Of a stretch of 29,630 nucleotides of DNA, positions 1-8,620 are shown one piece after another. The DNA is from Acidobacteriota bacterium. Lineage in GTDB: Bacteria > Acidobacteriota > Terriglobia > Terriglobales > Acidobacteriaceae. The stretch spans positions 1 through 29,630 of the forward strand of contig JAKAAZ010000011.1 in the NCBI GenBank assembly GCA_021802085.1, given 5' to 3'. The position numbers and the translations under genes are program-made. Position 1 is the stretch's first letter. Each line of letters begins with the position of its first letter. Under the pieces are notes generated by a model. It was given only the letters and a program-made list of their open reading frames with translations, was not told where the DNA came from and searched no databases.

Positions 1-370
1 AGTCCCACTGTCCAGTCGGGCTGCCATTCAAATAATGCGCCTGGATCAGTGCTTGCTGGATCTCTGTCACCCGCTGCGGATCCATGGTCCGCTGTCCCAG
101 GACCGCGGGGCGATGATGCCTGGATTTGCGACGATGCGCGGTTCGGCCATAGGAAGTGTGGTGCAGGGAAGCACGGTGGCTGGTTGCCTTGCTTCGTTTT
201 GTCGTCAAGTGGCTGACACGTTTGTCATGCGTCTTGGCCGCGGGTATTTGAGAGGATGCAAACGCAGTTCCAGCCAGACTGAGTGCCAGGATCAGAATCC
301 CGGCGGCGGCAGGTACGCGAGTTCGAGGGGGAGGGAACATGGTTGTCAAGGGTAGTGCAATTTTAGACAT
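1..370 (-). CDS. Exported peptidoglycan-binding-domain protein, N-terminal part (runs off left edge)
   Basis: An open frame on the minus strand starts at ATG 370 and continues past base 1, so only 123 residues are visible. The start is chosen because GGAGG lies 6 nt upstream; an in-frame ATG at 340 is the alternative and lacks a Shine-Dalgarno. Residues about 19-38 are a hydrophobic signal peptide ending in an AFA-type cleavage site. Residues 45-90 are a His/Arg/Lys/Ser-rich, probably disordered linker. The last visible residues (about 100-123, RVTEIQQALI followed by an NGSPTGQWD turn) match the first helix and turn of the peptidoglycan_binding_1 fold, in the form common in Acidobacteria. The protein is probably periplasmic and anchored to peptidoglycan. 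Whether a catalytic domain follows cannot be seen. Confidence 0.72.
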   Translation of the reverse strand, partial: MSKIALPLTTMFPPPRTRVPAAAGILILALSLAGTAFASSQIPAAKTHDKRVSHLTTKRSKATSHRASLHHTSYGRTAHRRKSRHHRPAVLGQRTMDPQRVTEIQQALIQAHYLNGSPTGQWD

Positions 371-435
371 CCGCACCCTCCAAAGCAAGTGGAACCAGCC
401 CGGCGGTGCATTCATCGACAATCTTCAACGATTGC

Positions 436-475
436 AATAGAGGCGGAGGCTAATGTCGTGGCCTCCGCCTCTATT
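436..475 (-). terminator. Perfect 15-bp hairpin, probable terminator of the htrA transcript
   Basis: Positions 436-450 and 461-475 are perfect reverse complements (AATAGAGGCGGAGGC and its complement) around a 10-nt loop. The hairpin lies 54 nt beyond the htrA stop codon, in the direction of htrA transcription. A second, weaker inverted repeat (TAAGCA at 482-487, TGCTTA at 501-506) lies between it and the gene. No long T-run follows on either strand, so intrinsic termination is inferred from stem strength and position only. Confidence 0.55.
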
Positions 476-528
476 TATGGTTAAGCATTTCAATATCAAT
501 TGCTTATCCTGTTTCGGCTTCGATCGAA

Positions 529-2223
529 TTATGGAAGCGTTCCTCCCACGTAGGTGTTACCCAGAGTGGCATGTTCCGGATCCACAATTAGAAAAACAAC
601 GTCGTCGCCCGATTTCAGCTTCGAGGCCATTTCCTGGAAATCGCTTACGTTCGTAATCGGTTGGCGATTCATCTGCAGGATGACCTCACCCGGAGCAAGC
701 CCTTCCACGCTGTCGGCGAACGAGCCCGGACGGATGCCTTGAATCAGCACGCCGCCCGTGATCCCGGCCTTCGAGGCCATTTCCGGCGGCACATTGCTGA
801 CGGAAATTCCCAGTTTGCTCGTCCCATTTTGCTGTGGGCCGTTCGAGTTGCCGTTCGGCGCAGTCTGATTGTTCAGTGCCGCCATCATGTCCGCCCGGTT
901 GGCAATGGTGATCGTCGCCGTCTGTTGCTTGCCATTGTGAATGTAACCGAGGGTAGCCGTACTACCCGGCTTGCGAGAAGCAATATCGGAGATCAGATCG
1001 TCGCCGTCCTTGACCGGTCGACCGTCGATGCTGACGATGATGTCCCCCGCCTTCAGTCCGGCCTTGGCCGCCGGGAACCCGGGCTGGACCGAGCTGATGA
1101 TAACGCCGTTCTTGAAGCCATACACATGGGCGACAGCAGGCGAAACGACGGACTGAAAGCTGATGCCGATCGATCCACGCACCACTTTATGCTCGGGCCC
1201 AATCAACTGGTTGTAGACATTGGCAATCGAGTTGGCCGGCATGGCGAAGCCGATGCCCTCGTTGCCGGCGGATTGCGTATAAATGGCCGTGTTCATGCCA
1301 ATCACCTGGCCATCCATGTTGACCAGCGGGCCGCCGGAGTTTCCCGGATTGATGGCCGCATCCGTTTGCAGGAAATGCTGGAATTCGCCAGGGTTGCCGG
1401 GTTCAATCGACCGGTTCTTTGACGAGATGATGCCCGCGGTCACCGTCTGATTCAGGCCAAACGGGCTGCCGATCGCAATCACCCAATCGCCCACTTCCGT
1501 TCCGTCGGAATTGCCGAGTTTGATGGTGGGCAATGGATGATCCACGGTAATTTTCAAAACAGCGATGTCTGTGTCCTTGTCGATTCCGACCACCTTGGCT
1601 GGATGTCCCGGATACCCGACAGGATCGGTGGTAAGCTTCACGTTGATTTTATCGGCTTTATCGATCACGTGGTTATTGGTGATGATGTATCCGTGCGGAT
1701 CCACAATAAAACCGGAGCCGAGCGCCTCGCGCTCGCCGCCATCCGGAGCTTGCCCTTCTGGCCCCTGCGGGCCGCCAAAGCCGAAAAAGTGATTGAAGAA
1801 ATCCTGCATCCCATTGTCGCCGCCTTGGCCTTGTCCCGGCGCCTGGCCTTGTCCCTGGCCCGGTGCTTGTCCCTGCCCCTGTCCATCCTGACCATCCCCG
1901 TCGGGCGTATTGTCATCCGGCCCCTGCAGGTTGCCCTGGAAGCCTCGGCCGCTGGAATTCTTGGGATAGGAGACGGTATTGATGTTGACCACCGCCGGAC
2001 CCACCTCTTTCGCAATCTTGGTGAAGTCGGTGGACAAATTGACCGGACTCGGGATCTGCAGCGGCTGCGCATCCGAGCTATCGACGCTCGCTTCTTTTCC
2101 ATTGACTCCATGGGCCATAACGGACCCGATAAGGATCCCGGCAGACAGCGTCGCAAGGATTGCGAAGGTAAAACTCAGGCGGCGCGTGCGGAATTTCTCT
2201 ATCCAGACTTTCCAGGCGTTCAT
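529..2223 (-). CDS. HtrA/Deg-family serine protease with two PDZ domains
   Basis: Trypsin-fold envelope protease/chaperone of the DegP/DegQ type (peptidase family S1C), acting on misfolded periplasmic proteins. Numbering from Met 2223 (564 aa): a short cytoplasmic N-terminus, a membrane anchor or signal segment at about 17-36, then the protease domain with catalytic His185 (ITNNHVI), Asp219 (TDIAVLK) and Ser296 (GNSGGPL). PDZ1 covers about 350-440 and PDZ2 about 468-560. Between the first protease strand and the catalytic His lies a Gly/Gln/Pro/Asp-rich stretch (about 90-165) with near-identical QGQGQAPG units, where the LA loop of DegP sits. ATG 2223 is preferred because it leads directly into the membrane segment and has GAGGA 10 nt upstream; ATG 2253 has no Shine-Dalgarno. 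It is the last gene of a minus-strand run but is separated from EamA by 205 nt, so it probably has its own promoter. DegP, DegQ and DegS cannot be told apart here. Confidence 0.95.
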   Translation of the reverse strand: MNAWKVWIEKFRTRRLSFTFAILATLSAGILIGSVMAHGVNGKEASVDSSDAQPLQIPSPVNLSTDFTKIAKEVGPAVVNINTVSYPKNSSGRGFQGNLQGPDDNTPDGDGQDGQGQGQAPGQGQGQAPGQGQGGDNGMQDFFNHFFGFGGPQGPEGQAPDGGEREALGSGFIVDPHGYIITNNHVIDKADKINVKLTTDPVGYPGHPAKVVGIDKDTDIAVLKITVDHPLPTIKLGNSDGTEVGDWVIAIGSPFGLNQTVTAGIISSKNRSIEPGNPGEFQHFLQTDAAINPGNSGGPLVNMDGQVIGMNTAIYTQSAGNEGIGFAMPANSIANVYNQLIGPEHKVVRGSIGISFQSVVSPAVAHVYGFKNGVIISSVQPGFPAAKAGLKAGDIIVSIDGRPVKDGDDLISDIASRKPGSTATLGYIHNGKQQTATITIANRADMMAALNNQTAPNGNSNGPQQNGTSKLGISVSNVPPEMASKAGITGGVLIQGIRPGSFADSVEGLAPGEVILQMNRQPITNVSDFQEMASKLKSGDDVVFLIVDPEHATLGNTYVGGTLP

Positions 2224-2291
2224 GTGTGGTCGATCCTCGTTATCGTTAGGCATACTGTATGTGAAATATTTTGGTGGGGCATCAATAGATC

Positions 2292-2297
2292 AGTATA
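2292..2297 (-). promoter_or_regulatory. Possible -10 element upstream of htrA
   Basis: On the minus strand the hexamer TATACT lies about 70 nt upstream of the htrA start and would give a leader of roughly 60 nt. The hexamer at the 17-nt spacing (GTGGAT) is a poor -35 box. This is a weak pattern match only. Confidence 0.25.
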
Positions 2298-2428
2298 GCG
2301 TCTCCGCTGCCGGCATCCACCAGGCGGCGACCAGAGGAGCTCATGGTTCAGTTTATTAGACGCACTATTAGGGGAAAGCGTAACAACTAAATCTTGCAGA
2401 GTTTTACCTTCTCGATACACCATAGCGA

Positions 2429-3430
2429 CTATCCGGGAGGGGAACTGCTGCTGCACAGCCGGCTTCGTTGCCGCCAGCGCGGCAACACTTCAGCGGCGAA
2501 AATACCGAACAGCACCAGCAAAACTCCCAGACCACGGCGCGGTTCCAATCTTTCCCGTAGCACCACAAATGCCGTCAGCCAGGCAAACACCGGTTCCAGC
2601 GTCAAAATTACCGCCATATTGGCCGCCGGAATCACCTGTTGGGCCCAGGTCTGGATGCCAAAGGCCGCAGCCGTCCCCAGAATCGCTGTCACCAGCAGGG
2701 CAACTTCAACCAGCGGCTGCATCAGCGGGCTTCCCGGCAAAAATGCATGCGCCAGAGCGTCCGGCTGCGGCGGCTCCAGAATGAATGCCGCCATGGTCAA
2801 AAAAACCATGCAGAAGCCAATCTGCAACAGGATGAGCTGCTCGAAGCGGACCCTCCCCGAGGCGTGCGCCAGCGCGATGACGTAGAGGGAAAATCCCAGC
2901 GCACAAAAAAGTGTCAGCAAATTTCCCAGGCTCTCCTTGCTGTCCGCGGCGAACAGCATCGTCCATCGCGCATGGGACGGAACTGTCAGCAGCGCCACGC
3001 CCAGCAACGCCAACAGAGCGCCCGTCCATGCCGGCCATCCCGGCGTGCCGGTTCCCGGAGGCCGCAACCACGGCAGCGTCGCCATCAGCGGGACCATCAC
3101 CACCACCAGCGATGTAATGAACGCGGAATTGGTGGGCGTGGTGTAGGCGAGCCCCTGCGTCTGGAAGACATATCCGACCGCCAGACTGGCCCCCGCTGCG
3201 GCGCCGAACAACCACGCCTGCCGGGTCAGTTGCCGCCACTCCTTGTGGTAGACCAGCGCCAGGCATCCAAAGGCCAGAATCGTGCGCAGCGCGTTGAACC
3301 ACTGTGGCGCGATGTCGGCGAGCGCTTCCTTGATCAGCACAAAGGTCGCGCCCCACAGCATCACCACCGCAAACATCAGCAGATGGGCGAGGACGTTGCG
3401 CGAGATTCTTGGCGAAGCTGTATCTGTCAT
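2429..3430 (-). CDS. EamA/DMT-superfamily permease
   Basis: Inner-membrane transporter of the drug/metabolite transporter superfamily, 333 aa, with two EamA repeats and about ten predicted membrane segments. The first repeat opens with the typical FAVVMLWGATFVLIKEAL segment and contains GLAYTTPTNSAFITSL. The second ends with AVILTLEPVFAWLTAFVVLRE and a GVLLVLFGIFAAE helix, the classic end of EamA domains. The tail is short, Arg/Ser-rich and cytoplasmic. The substrate cannot be predicted: family members export amino acids, nucleotides or drugs. The start lies 46 nt after the upstream M20 peptidase gene, suggesting co-transcription. No Shine-Dalgarno is visible before ATG 3430, so translation may be coupled or the start may be misplaced by a few codons. 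Confidence 0.9.
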   Translation of the reverse strand: MTDTASPRISRNVLAHLLMFAVVMLWGATFVLIKEALADIAPQWFNALRTILAFGCLALVYHKEWRQLTRQAWLFGAAAGASLAVGYVFQTQGLAYTTPTNSAFITSLVVVMVPLMATLPWLRPPGTGTPGWPAWTGALLALLGVALLTVPSHARWTMLFAADSKESLGNLLTLFCALGFSLYVIALAHASGRVRFEQLILLQIGFCMVFLTMAAFILEPPQPDALAHAFLPGSPLMQPLVEVALLVTAILGTAAAFGIQTWAQQVIPAANMAVILTLEPVFAWLTAFVVLRERLEPRRGLGVLLVLFGIFAAEVLPRWRQRSRLCSSSSPPG

Positions 3431-3476
3431 GGGCGGTTCGATCGTTCAGAGTGGCCGGCGGGAATGGGAACGCGCA

Positions 3477-4751
3477 TTACACTTCCGGCTGTGCCAATGC
3501 CAGCAAGAGCAGCAGAATGCGGCGCAAGGCCAAGTCGCGTCCCGCGGCGTCGAACCACTCCTCCAAGGTATGGACACCCCCGCCGCTGCCGCCACTGCCA
3601 AGACTGACGGCTTCGATGCCCAGTGAAAGCGGAATGTTCGCGTCGGTGGAGGCAGTACTGACGTGGCTCCGGATCTGGAGATGCCGGTCGACAGCCCGCA
3701 GCGTGCTCAGAATGCGCGCATCCTCTCGCAGCGCGGCGGCGGGACGCTCTCCGATGGTTGCGATTTCAAACTGAATAGGGTCCGAACCATGGTTTCCACT
3801 CGGCACGTCCCCCGCCGCGCGGTTCGCGTTCTCGACAGCGATTACCACCGCGTCATGGATATGTTCTTCCAGTTGCAGCAGGGGCACGGTGTCGGTCGAG
3901 CGCGTATCGATGCGCGCCTCGACCCGCTGTGGAATCGAATTGATCGACGTGCCTCCTTCGATATGCCCTACATTCCATGTGGTTCGCGGAGAACCGGGCA
4001 ATTGGATTCGGCCCACTGCCGTCAGGACATTGGCCAGGACCAGGATTGGATTGGGCACGCCGGCATCCGTCCAGGAATGACCGCCGGGGCCGCTGATCGT
4101 AATGCGAAACCGCTTGCTGCCCAGACCCTGGGTCACGATCATATCGGTGCCCGCGCCGTCGAGAATCACTGCGGAATGAATGCGCGCGGCGAACTGCGAT
4201 TTCGAGAATATATGTCGCATCCCGCGCAGGTTGCCTTCCCCTTCTTCGCCAACATTGCACGCGAAAAGGATGTCGCGCTCCGGTCGCAACCCGGCGGCGC
4301 GCATGGCTGCGGCGATTCCAAGCAGAGCCGTGATACCCGCGCAGTTGTCGCTCGCTCCCGGAATCCGCAGAATGCTACCCTCCTGCATCGGATGGCCGAT
4401 GGCTTCCGCCGGAAACACGGTATCGAGATGCGCGGAAAAAAGCGTACACGGGCGAGATGCGCCTGGCTCCTGCCCCGTTTGCGCGTTCGCCGCGCCGCGC
4501 ATCCATCCCAGCGCGTTGCCGCATTCGTCGATGCCAACATTTTCCAGCCCGAGCGTTGCAAATTGTTCCGCCACCCAGCGCGCTCGGGCTGCTTCTCCGA
4601 AAGGAGGAGCAGGGATCGACGCCACCTGGCGATGCCATTCGCGCAACTGCATTTCCTGCAAATGAAACCACTGAAACGCGCGATGCACGGCGGGCAGCCC
4701 CGCCAGTTGGCTGATGATTTGAAACGTCGAGCTGGCAACGGTTGGCGGCAT
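3477..4751 (-). CDS. M20-family zinc metallopeptidase (carboxypeptidase/PepT-like)
   Basis: Di-zinc peptidase or deacylase of the M20 family, 424 aa from Met 4751. Catalytic and metal residues are all present: His108/Asp110 in SAHLDTVFP, bridging Asp135 in GASDNCAG, general base and metal Glu169/Glu170 in GEEGEGNLRG, Asp198 in ILDGAG, and the last metal His394 in GGVHTLEEW. The lid or dimerisation domain (about 205-320) contains the usual GPGGHSW. The frame stays open upstream into truA, with a further ATG at 4883 (468 aa), but that extension is Arg-rich and lacks family features, so the shorter start is used. No good Shine-Dalgarno precedes either start. It has no signal peptide and is probably cytoplasmic. 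It lies 107 nt downstream of truA and 46 nt before EamA. The exact substrate (tripeptide, dipeptide, N-acyl amino acid) is unknown. Confidence 0.9.
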   Translation of the reverse strand: MPPTVASSTFQIISQLAGLPAVHRAFQWFHLQEMQLREWHRQVASIPAPPFGEAARARWVAEQFATLGLENVGIDECGNALGWMRGAANAQTGQEPGASRPCTLFSAHLDTVFPAEAIGHPMQEGSILRIPGASDNCAGITALLGIAAAMRAAGLRPERDILFACNVGEEGEGNLRGMRHIFSKSQFAARIHSAVILDGAGTDMIVTQGLGSKRFRITISGPGGHSWTDAGVPNPILVLANVLTAVGRIQLPGSPRTTWNVGHIEGGTSINSIPQRVEARIDTRSTDTVPLLQLEEHIHDAVVIAVENANRAAGDVPSGNHGSDPIQFEIATIGERPAAALREDARILSTLRAVDRHLQIRSHVSTASTDANIPLSLGIEAVSLGSGGSGGGVHTLEEWFDAAGRDLALRRILLLLLALAQPEV

Positions 4752-4858
4752 GAGGAATCTGGTACGCGTAGTCGAAGCCAGCCTCCGCCTGCGATCGACC
4801 GCTTCCAGTCTATCGGAGATCGTGTCGTGCAGTTGTCTTGCCCGCTCGCGGCCTCGGC

Positions 4859-5809
4859 TCAGTAGAGGACCTTCATCAGGCATAGCCCGTTGGCTGCTGC
4901 GGTGGGTCCCGCGAGCGAGCGATCGCGTCCCTGCAAAATGCGGGCCATGTCCGCCGCTGCCATGCGGCCCCGGCCGATCTCCAAAAATGTGCCGACAAGA
5001 TTGCGAACCATGTGGTGCAGAAATCCATTCCCGCGCACCGTGTAGGTCAAAATTTCCGTTGCGCCGAACGCCCACGTATTTGTTTCTGAATCGTCCGAGT
5101 TTTCTGCATTCGATGCCGCGAGCAGCGTGCCCAACATATCCGGCATGGGAACTGAAAGCGATTCGCGCCGCCATTCAGACTGCTCGATCCGTCGCACATT
5201 CGATCGAATCAGCTCGTCCTCCCATTGTTCCGTGCGTGGCCGTCTAGAGTCGCCCGGCTCTGCGCCCGCCTCCTCGCTTTCCATCCGCGTCGTCCGATCC
5301 GGATCAGATGCGGCAAACGAAGTGAAATCATGTTCGCCGAGGATTGCCCGCGCCGCCTCTTGCATCGCCGCCAGATCCAGCGGCCAGCGCCAGCAGGTTA
5401 CATAGCGCGCCAGAAACGGAGAGCAAATGGCGCCATGGAAGATTCGATATTGATACACCTTGCCGACCGCGCTGTGTCTGGCATGGAATTCCGCCGGGGC
5501 CCGCTCCGCGGAAAGGATGCGAATGGAGGCTGGAAGAATGCGATTCAGCGCGCGCTGCAAATTTTCCTCCGGAATCGCAGCCGCCAGCGAAAAGCTCGCG
5601 ACCTGCCCCCATGCGTGAACGCCCGCATCGGTCCGTCCGGATCCCTGCGGCAGCACACGCTCCCCGGTAATCGCAGCAACAGCTTCCGCCAGCATTCCTT
5701 GGATCGTCCGCTTCCCCGGCTGTATCTGCCAGCCGTGGAAATCCGCTCCATCGTAGGCCAGCGTCAATTTCCAGTTGCCGCTTTCCTTCCAATCGCCACT
5801 TTCTTTCAT
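4859..5809 (-). CDS. truA: tRNA pseudouridine(38-40) synthase TruA
   Basis: Converts uridines 38-40 of the tRNA anticodon arm to pseudouridine in the cytoplasm. The catalytic Asp61 lies in GSGRTDAGVHAWGQ, and the second family block ends in GFLHHMVRNLVGTFLEIGRG (261-281). At 316 aa it is longer than most TruA proteins (about 250-270 aa). The excess lies between the DFTSFAA block (161-167) and LTYTVRGNGF (254-263), as two polar acidic/basic stretches at about 176-200 and 215-250. The N-terminus holds an 18-bp tandem duplication (ESGDWK then ESGNWK) just before the conserved LTLAYDGADFHGWQ. The Shine-Dalgarno before ATG 5809 is weak (GGATGG abutting the start). It heads the minus-strand run truA, M20 peptidase, EamA. 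Confidence 0.94.
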   Translation of the reverse strand: MKESGDWKESGNWKLTLAYDGADFHGWQIQPGKRTIQGMLAEAVAAITGERVLPQGSGRTDAGVHAWGQVASFSLAAAIPEENLQRALNRILPASIRILSAERAPAEFHARHSAVGKVYQYRIFHGAICSPFLARYVTCWRWPLDLAAMQEAARAILGEHDFTSFAASDPDRTTRMESEEAGAEPGDSRRPRTEQWEDELIRSNVRRIEQSEWRRESLSVPMPDMLGTLLAASNAENSDDSETNTWAFGATEILTYTVRGNGFLHHMVRNLVGTFLEIGRGRMAAADMARILQGRDRSLAGPTAAANGLCLMKVLY

Positions 5810-6358
5810 CCATCCATTCTCGCCGGGGCCGTTCCATCGGCAGCGTGGGGCGCAGAGGCCCGGACTGCTGCGATATACTCATCCTCGTTAGCAGACTACA
5901 CGTGGTGCATAGACTTACCTGCGCCGTGGCCGCATTACGCCTGCGTTCGTGGCTTGGACCATCGGTCGTCGTGTGTTCGGGGATTGGCAAAGCTTTGCGG
6001 CGGATTTGAGGAAATGTTTTGCTAGGGACTCGACGGGAACCATCCAGCCCGCAATCTCGTACCCAATCCATAGAACGCGCGGAATGTGAGATAAGCTCAC
6101 TTCGGGGAATCGCTGTTTTTCCCGTTTCAGGCGAACCCTGCTGGGTACGTTTCTCCGCAAAAAGGGAAGAGAGATTCAGAAGCCGGACGGCATTCCGAAT
6201 CATCTGTATGAATGCATTGCACTGCGGATGACCGCATGGAATCGCTAAACGCTCAGGGGGGCATAGGATTCGTTCCGCTTTGAGCCGCAATCGGCGTGTG
6301 CATAGCCACGCTACGTTGAACTGAAAATTTTTGATGAGGAAAGAAAAGGTAGGCAAAC
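5810..6358. other. 549-nt intergenic region between divergent truA and tolC-like genes; no gene recognised
   Basis: Open frames of up to about 80 codons exist here, but none has a recognisable protein, a Shine-Dalgarno or sensible composition. The region must hold the promoters for truA (minus) and the TolC-like gene (plus). The only clear symmetric element is GTGAG-ATAAG-CTCAC at 6086-6100. A TATACT hexamer lies at 5874-5879 on the plus strand without a matching -35. I see no tRNA cloverleaf and no riboswitch that I recognise. Confidence 0.6.
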
Positions 6359-8590
6359 GTGAAGACGAAGGATATGCAGAGTGCATTGGTTGCGGGGTTG
6401 ATGCTGTTCAATATGGTGGTGCCCATGGCCGGCGCTCAGTCCCAGAACTCGAACAATGCCGCGCCGCGGGCGAGCACAACCGAGCCGATGCCCAATGCTC
6501 CGGCCGTTGCGGCGGCGACCGTCGCCACCCCCAACCCGCCGCAACCCATCGCTAGTGGGCCCTATGCGCTTCGCCCGACCAGTCAGGATTTTTCCAAGGG
6601 GAAATCGCAGTTTCCAAATCCATTTTCCGCCTACACGCACACCACGGTCCCGCCGCCGCGCCTGAGCAACAGCTCTTTGCTCGATTCGCTGTATAAGGAC
6701 GGCAAAATCTATCTCAGCCTGGACGACGCCATTATGCTGGCGCTCCAGAACAACTTCGACATCGCCATTGCCCGCTATAACCTGGACATTGCTGACACCG
6801 ATCTTTTGCGCGCCCGCTCGGGCCTTTCCTTCCTGGGCGTGAATACCGGCCTGGTGACCGGGACGCTGGGCGGCAGCACCAGCCCGGTGGCCAGTTCCTC
6901 TCCCGCCGCTACCACCGGCGCCACCAGCGCCAGCAGTTCGACAGGCTCCGCCTCCGCCACCACAATTCAGACGGCGGGGGGATCGGGAGGAGGTCCAGGC
7001 GGTACTTCCGTCGGCGCGGGAGGCGCGGCCTCCGGCCCCAATGGAATTACCTCTTCCACTCTGGGCGCGGGCCCGCTGGATGTGCCATTGGAGCCGCTCG
7101 ATCCGGTCGTGTCCGGTACCGTGCAATTGGCGCGAGCATACATCCCACAGACATCCAAGTTTCTTACCGGCACATTTCAGCTCAATGCGAACACGAATGA
7201 ATACAACTTCAATTACTCGCAAGGGTTTCTGCCGGGTGAAACGATGGCCATCACTTTCAACAACACCCGCAGCACCAGCGACATGAACTCTATATTCGGC
7301 AACTTCTACAGCCCTGCGATCACGTCGACCTTCAACGCCCAGGTCACGCAACACCTGCTGCAAGGCTTTGGATGGTCGGTGAACGGACGCTATATCGCTA
7401 TCACGAAGAACAATCGCCGCATTACCGATGTTGCCTTTCGCGCGCAGCTGCTCTATACCATCGATCAAATCGAAAACGTGTATTGGGGCTTGGTAGGCGC
7501 CTATCAGGATGAAAAGGCCAAGGAAGGCGCTCTGAAGCAATCCACCCAGTTGCTTTCCGACGACCGGAAGCAATTGCAGATAGGTACCCTGGCGCCGCTC
7601 GATGTCGTCAATGCCCGGGCCCAGGTTGCCAGCGATCAGCAGGCCCTGACCACCTCGCGGACCAAGCTGGAATATCAGCAACTGCTTATGAAGCAGGCCA
7701 TCGCGCGGAACCTCGATGACCCCATCTTCTCTTCCGCGCCGATCGTTCCCACCGACCGTGTGTCCTTGATGCGGACACCTGAAGAAGACAAGTCCGTCGA
7801 TGAACTGGTGCAGGAAGCCGACGCCGACAGTCCCAACGTGCAGGAGGCGCTCCTGAGTCTCAAGAACCAGGAGATTACGCTCAAGTCCGTCAGGAATGCG
7901 CTGCTGCCGGTACTCGACGTGTACGGCTTTTATGGGGCCGAGGCCATCGGCGGATCGAAGAACCCGCTCATCACCTGCGGACTGATTCCATCGCTCGGCT
8001 TCGATCCGTGCTCTGGCGTGCCGGGGATCAACATCCCTTACTCCACTGTGGTCGGCAATCTGTTCAACAGCTCCGGGTCCAATAAAGGAGTCGGCTTCAA
8101 CTTTACGGTGCCCCTCCGCAACCGCCAGGCGCAGGCGCAGGAGGAGCGAGCGCAGATTGAGTACCGCCAGTCCCAAATGCGGCTGCAGCAGTTGTATGTG
8201 CAGTTGCGGATGCAGGTCGTCAATCAGCTCTATGCGCTGCAGAATGACCGCGCCCAGGTCCAGTCCGTCGAGGCCAGTCTGCGGTACGCGGCGCAAAGCC
8301 TGGATGCGGAGCAGAAGAAATACCACCTGGGCGCATCCACCACCGCCAACGTTCTGTCGCAAACGCGCAACTATGAAACCGCCCAGGATAACCTGATCGC
8401 CGCTCAAACGACTTACGCGGTTGATCGCGCGGCGCTGTCCCAACTGGTTGCCGATACGCTGGAGAAATACAACATCAGCATCACGGATGCCGCCACTGGA
8501 AATATCTCTCAGGCACCGCTGGTGCCGGGCCTGCAAGCGCCCCAACCGGAGGCCCAGCCGGAGCCATTGCATCCCGGTCAAACGCCATAA
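6359..8590 (+). CDS. TolC-family outer-membrane efflux protein
   Basis: Trimeric outer-membrane channel of the TolC/OEP family, 743 aa. The GTG start at 6359 is set by a good Shine-Dalgarno (GGTAGG, 4 nt upstream) and by the signal peptide that follows (about residues 8-26, MAGAQ cleavage). A Pro/Ala-rich stretch (about 30-65) precedes the first OEP repeat, which starts at about 119 (YLSLDDAIMLALQNNFDIAIARYN). The second half has the expected helical hairpins (GVGFNFTVPLRNRQAQAQEERAQIEYRQS, then the 610-700 helices). Compared with TolC (about 470-490 aa) it is long, partly because of a Gly/Ser/Thr/Ala-rich, presumably disordered insertion at about 168-240. No membrane-fusion or RND/ABC partner is adjacent, so its pump is encoded elsewhere. 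The C-terminus is Pro/Glu/Gln-rich. Confidence 0.93.
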   Translation: MKTKDMQSALVAGLMLFNMVVPMAGAQSQNSNNAAPRASTTEPMPNAPAVAAATVATPNPPQPIASGPYALRPTSQDFSKGKSQFPNPFSAYTHTTVPPPRLSNSSLLDSLYKDGKIYLSLDDAIMLALQNNFDIAIARYNLDIADTDLLRARSGLSFLGVNTGLVTGTLGGSTSPVASSSPAATTGATSASSSTGSASATTIQTAGGSGGGPGGTSVGAGGAASGPNGITSSTLGAGPLDVPLEPLDPVVSGTVQLARAYIPQTSKFLTGTFQLNANTNEYNFNYSQGFLPGETMAITFNNTRSTSDMNSIFGNFYSPAITSTFNAQVTQHLLQGFGWSVNGRYIAITKNNRRITDVAFRAQLLYTIDQIENVYWGLVGAYQDEKAKEGALKQSTQLLSDDRKQLQIGTLAPLDVVNARAQVASDQQALTTSRTKLEYQQLLMKQAIARNLDDPIFSSAPIVPTDRVSLMRTPEEDKSVDELVQEADADSPNVQEALLSLKNQEITLKSVRNALLPVLDVYGFYGAEAIGGSKNPLITCGLIPSLGFDPCSGVPGINIPYSTVVGNLFNSSGSNKGVGFNFTVPLRNRQAQAQEERAQIEYRQSQMRLQQLYVQLRMQVVNQLYALQNDRAQVQSVEASLRYAAQSLDAEQKKYHLGASTTANVLSQTRNYETAQDNLIAAQTTYAVDRAALSQLVADTLEKYNISITDAATGNISQAPLVPGLQAPQPEAQPEPLHPGQTP

Positions 8591-8620
8591 GGAATCAAAG
8601 CATTTTCACGGATAGCGTGC

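Noticed and set aside
3663..4865. A 400-codon open frame on the plus strand
   Set aside because: It is antisense to the M20 peptidase, whose zinc ligands are all intact.
4752..5174. N-terminal extension of the M20 peptidase
   Set aside because: The frame stays open into truA, but the extra residues are Arg/His/Gly-rich and the family begins near residue 20 of the shorter form.
6311..8581. A 756-codon open frame on the minus strand
   Set aside because: It is antisense to the TolC-like gene along its whole length, is rich in Arg/Gly/His with no family motif, and arises from codon bias of the real gene.
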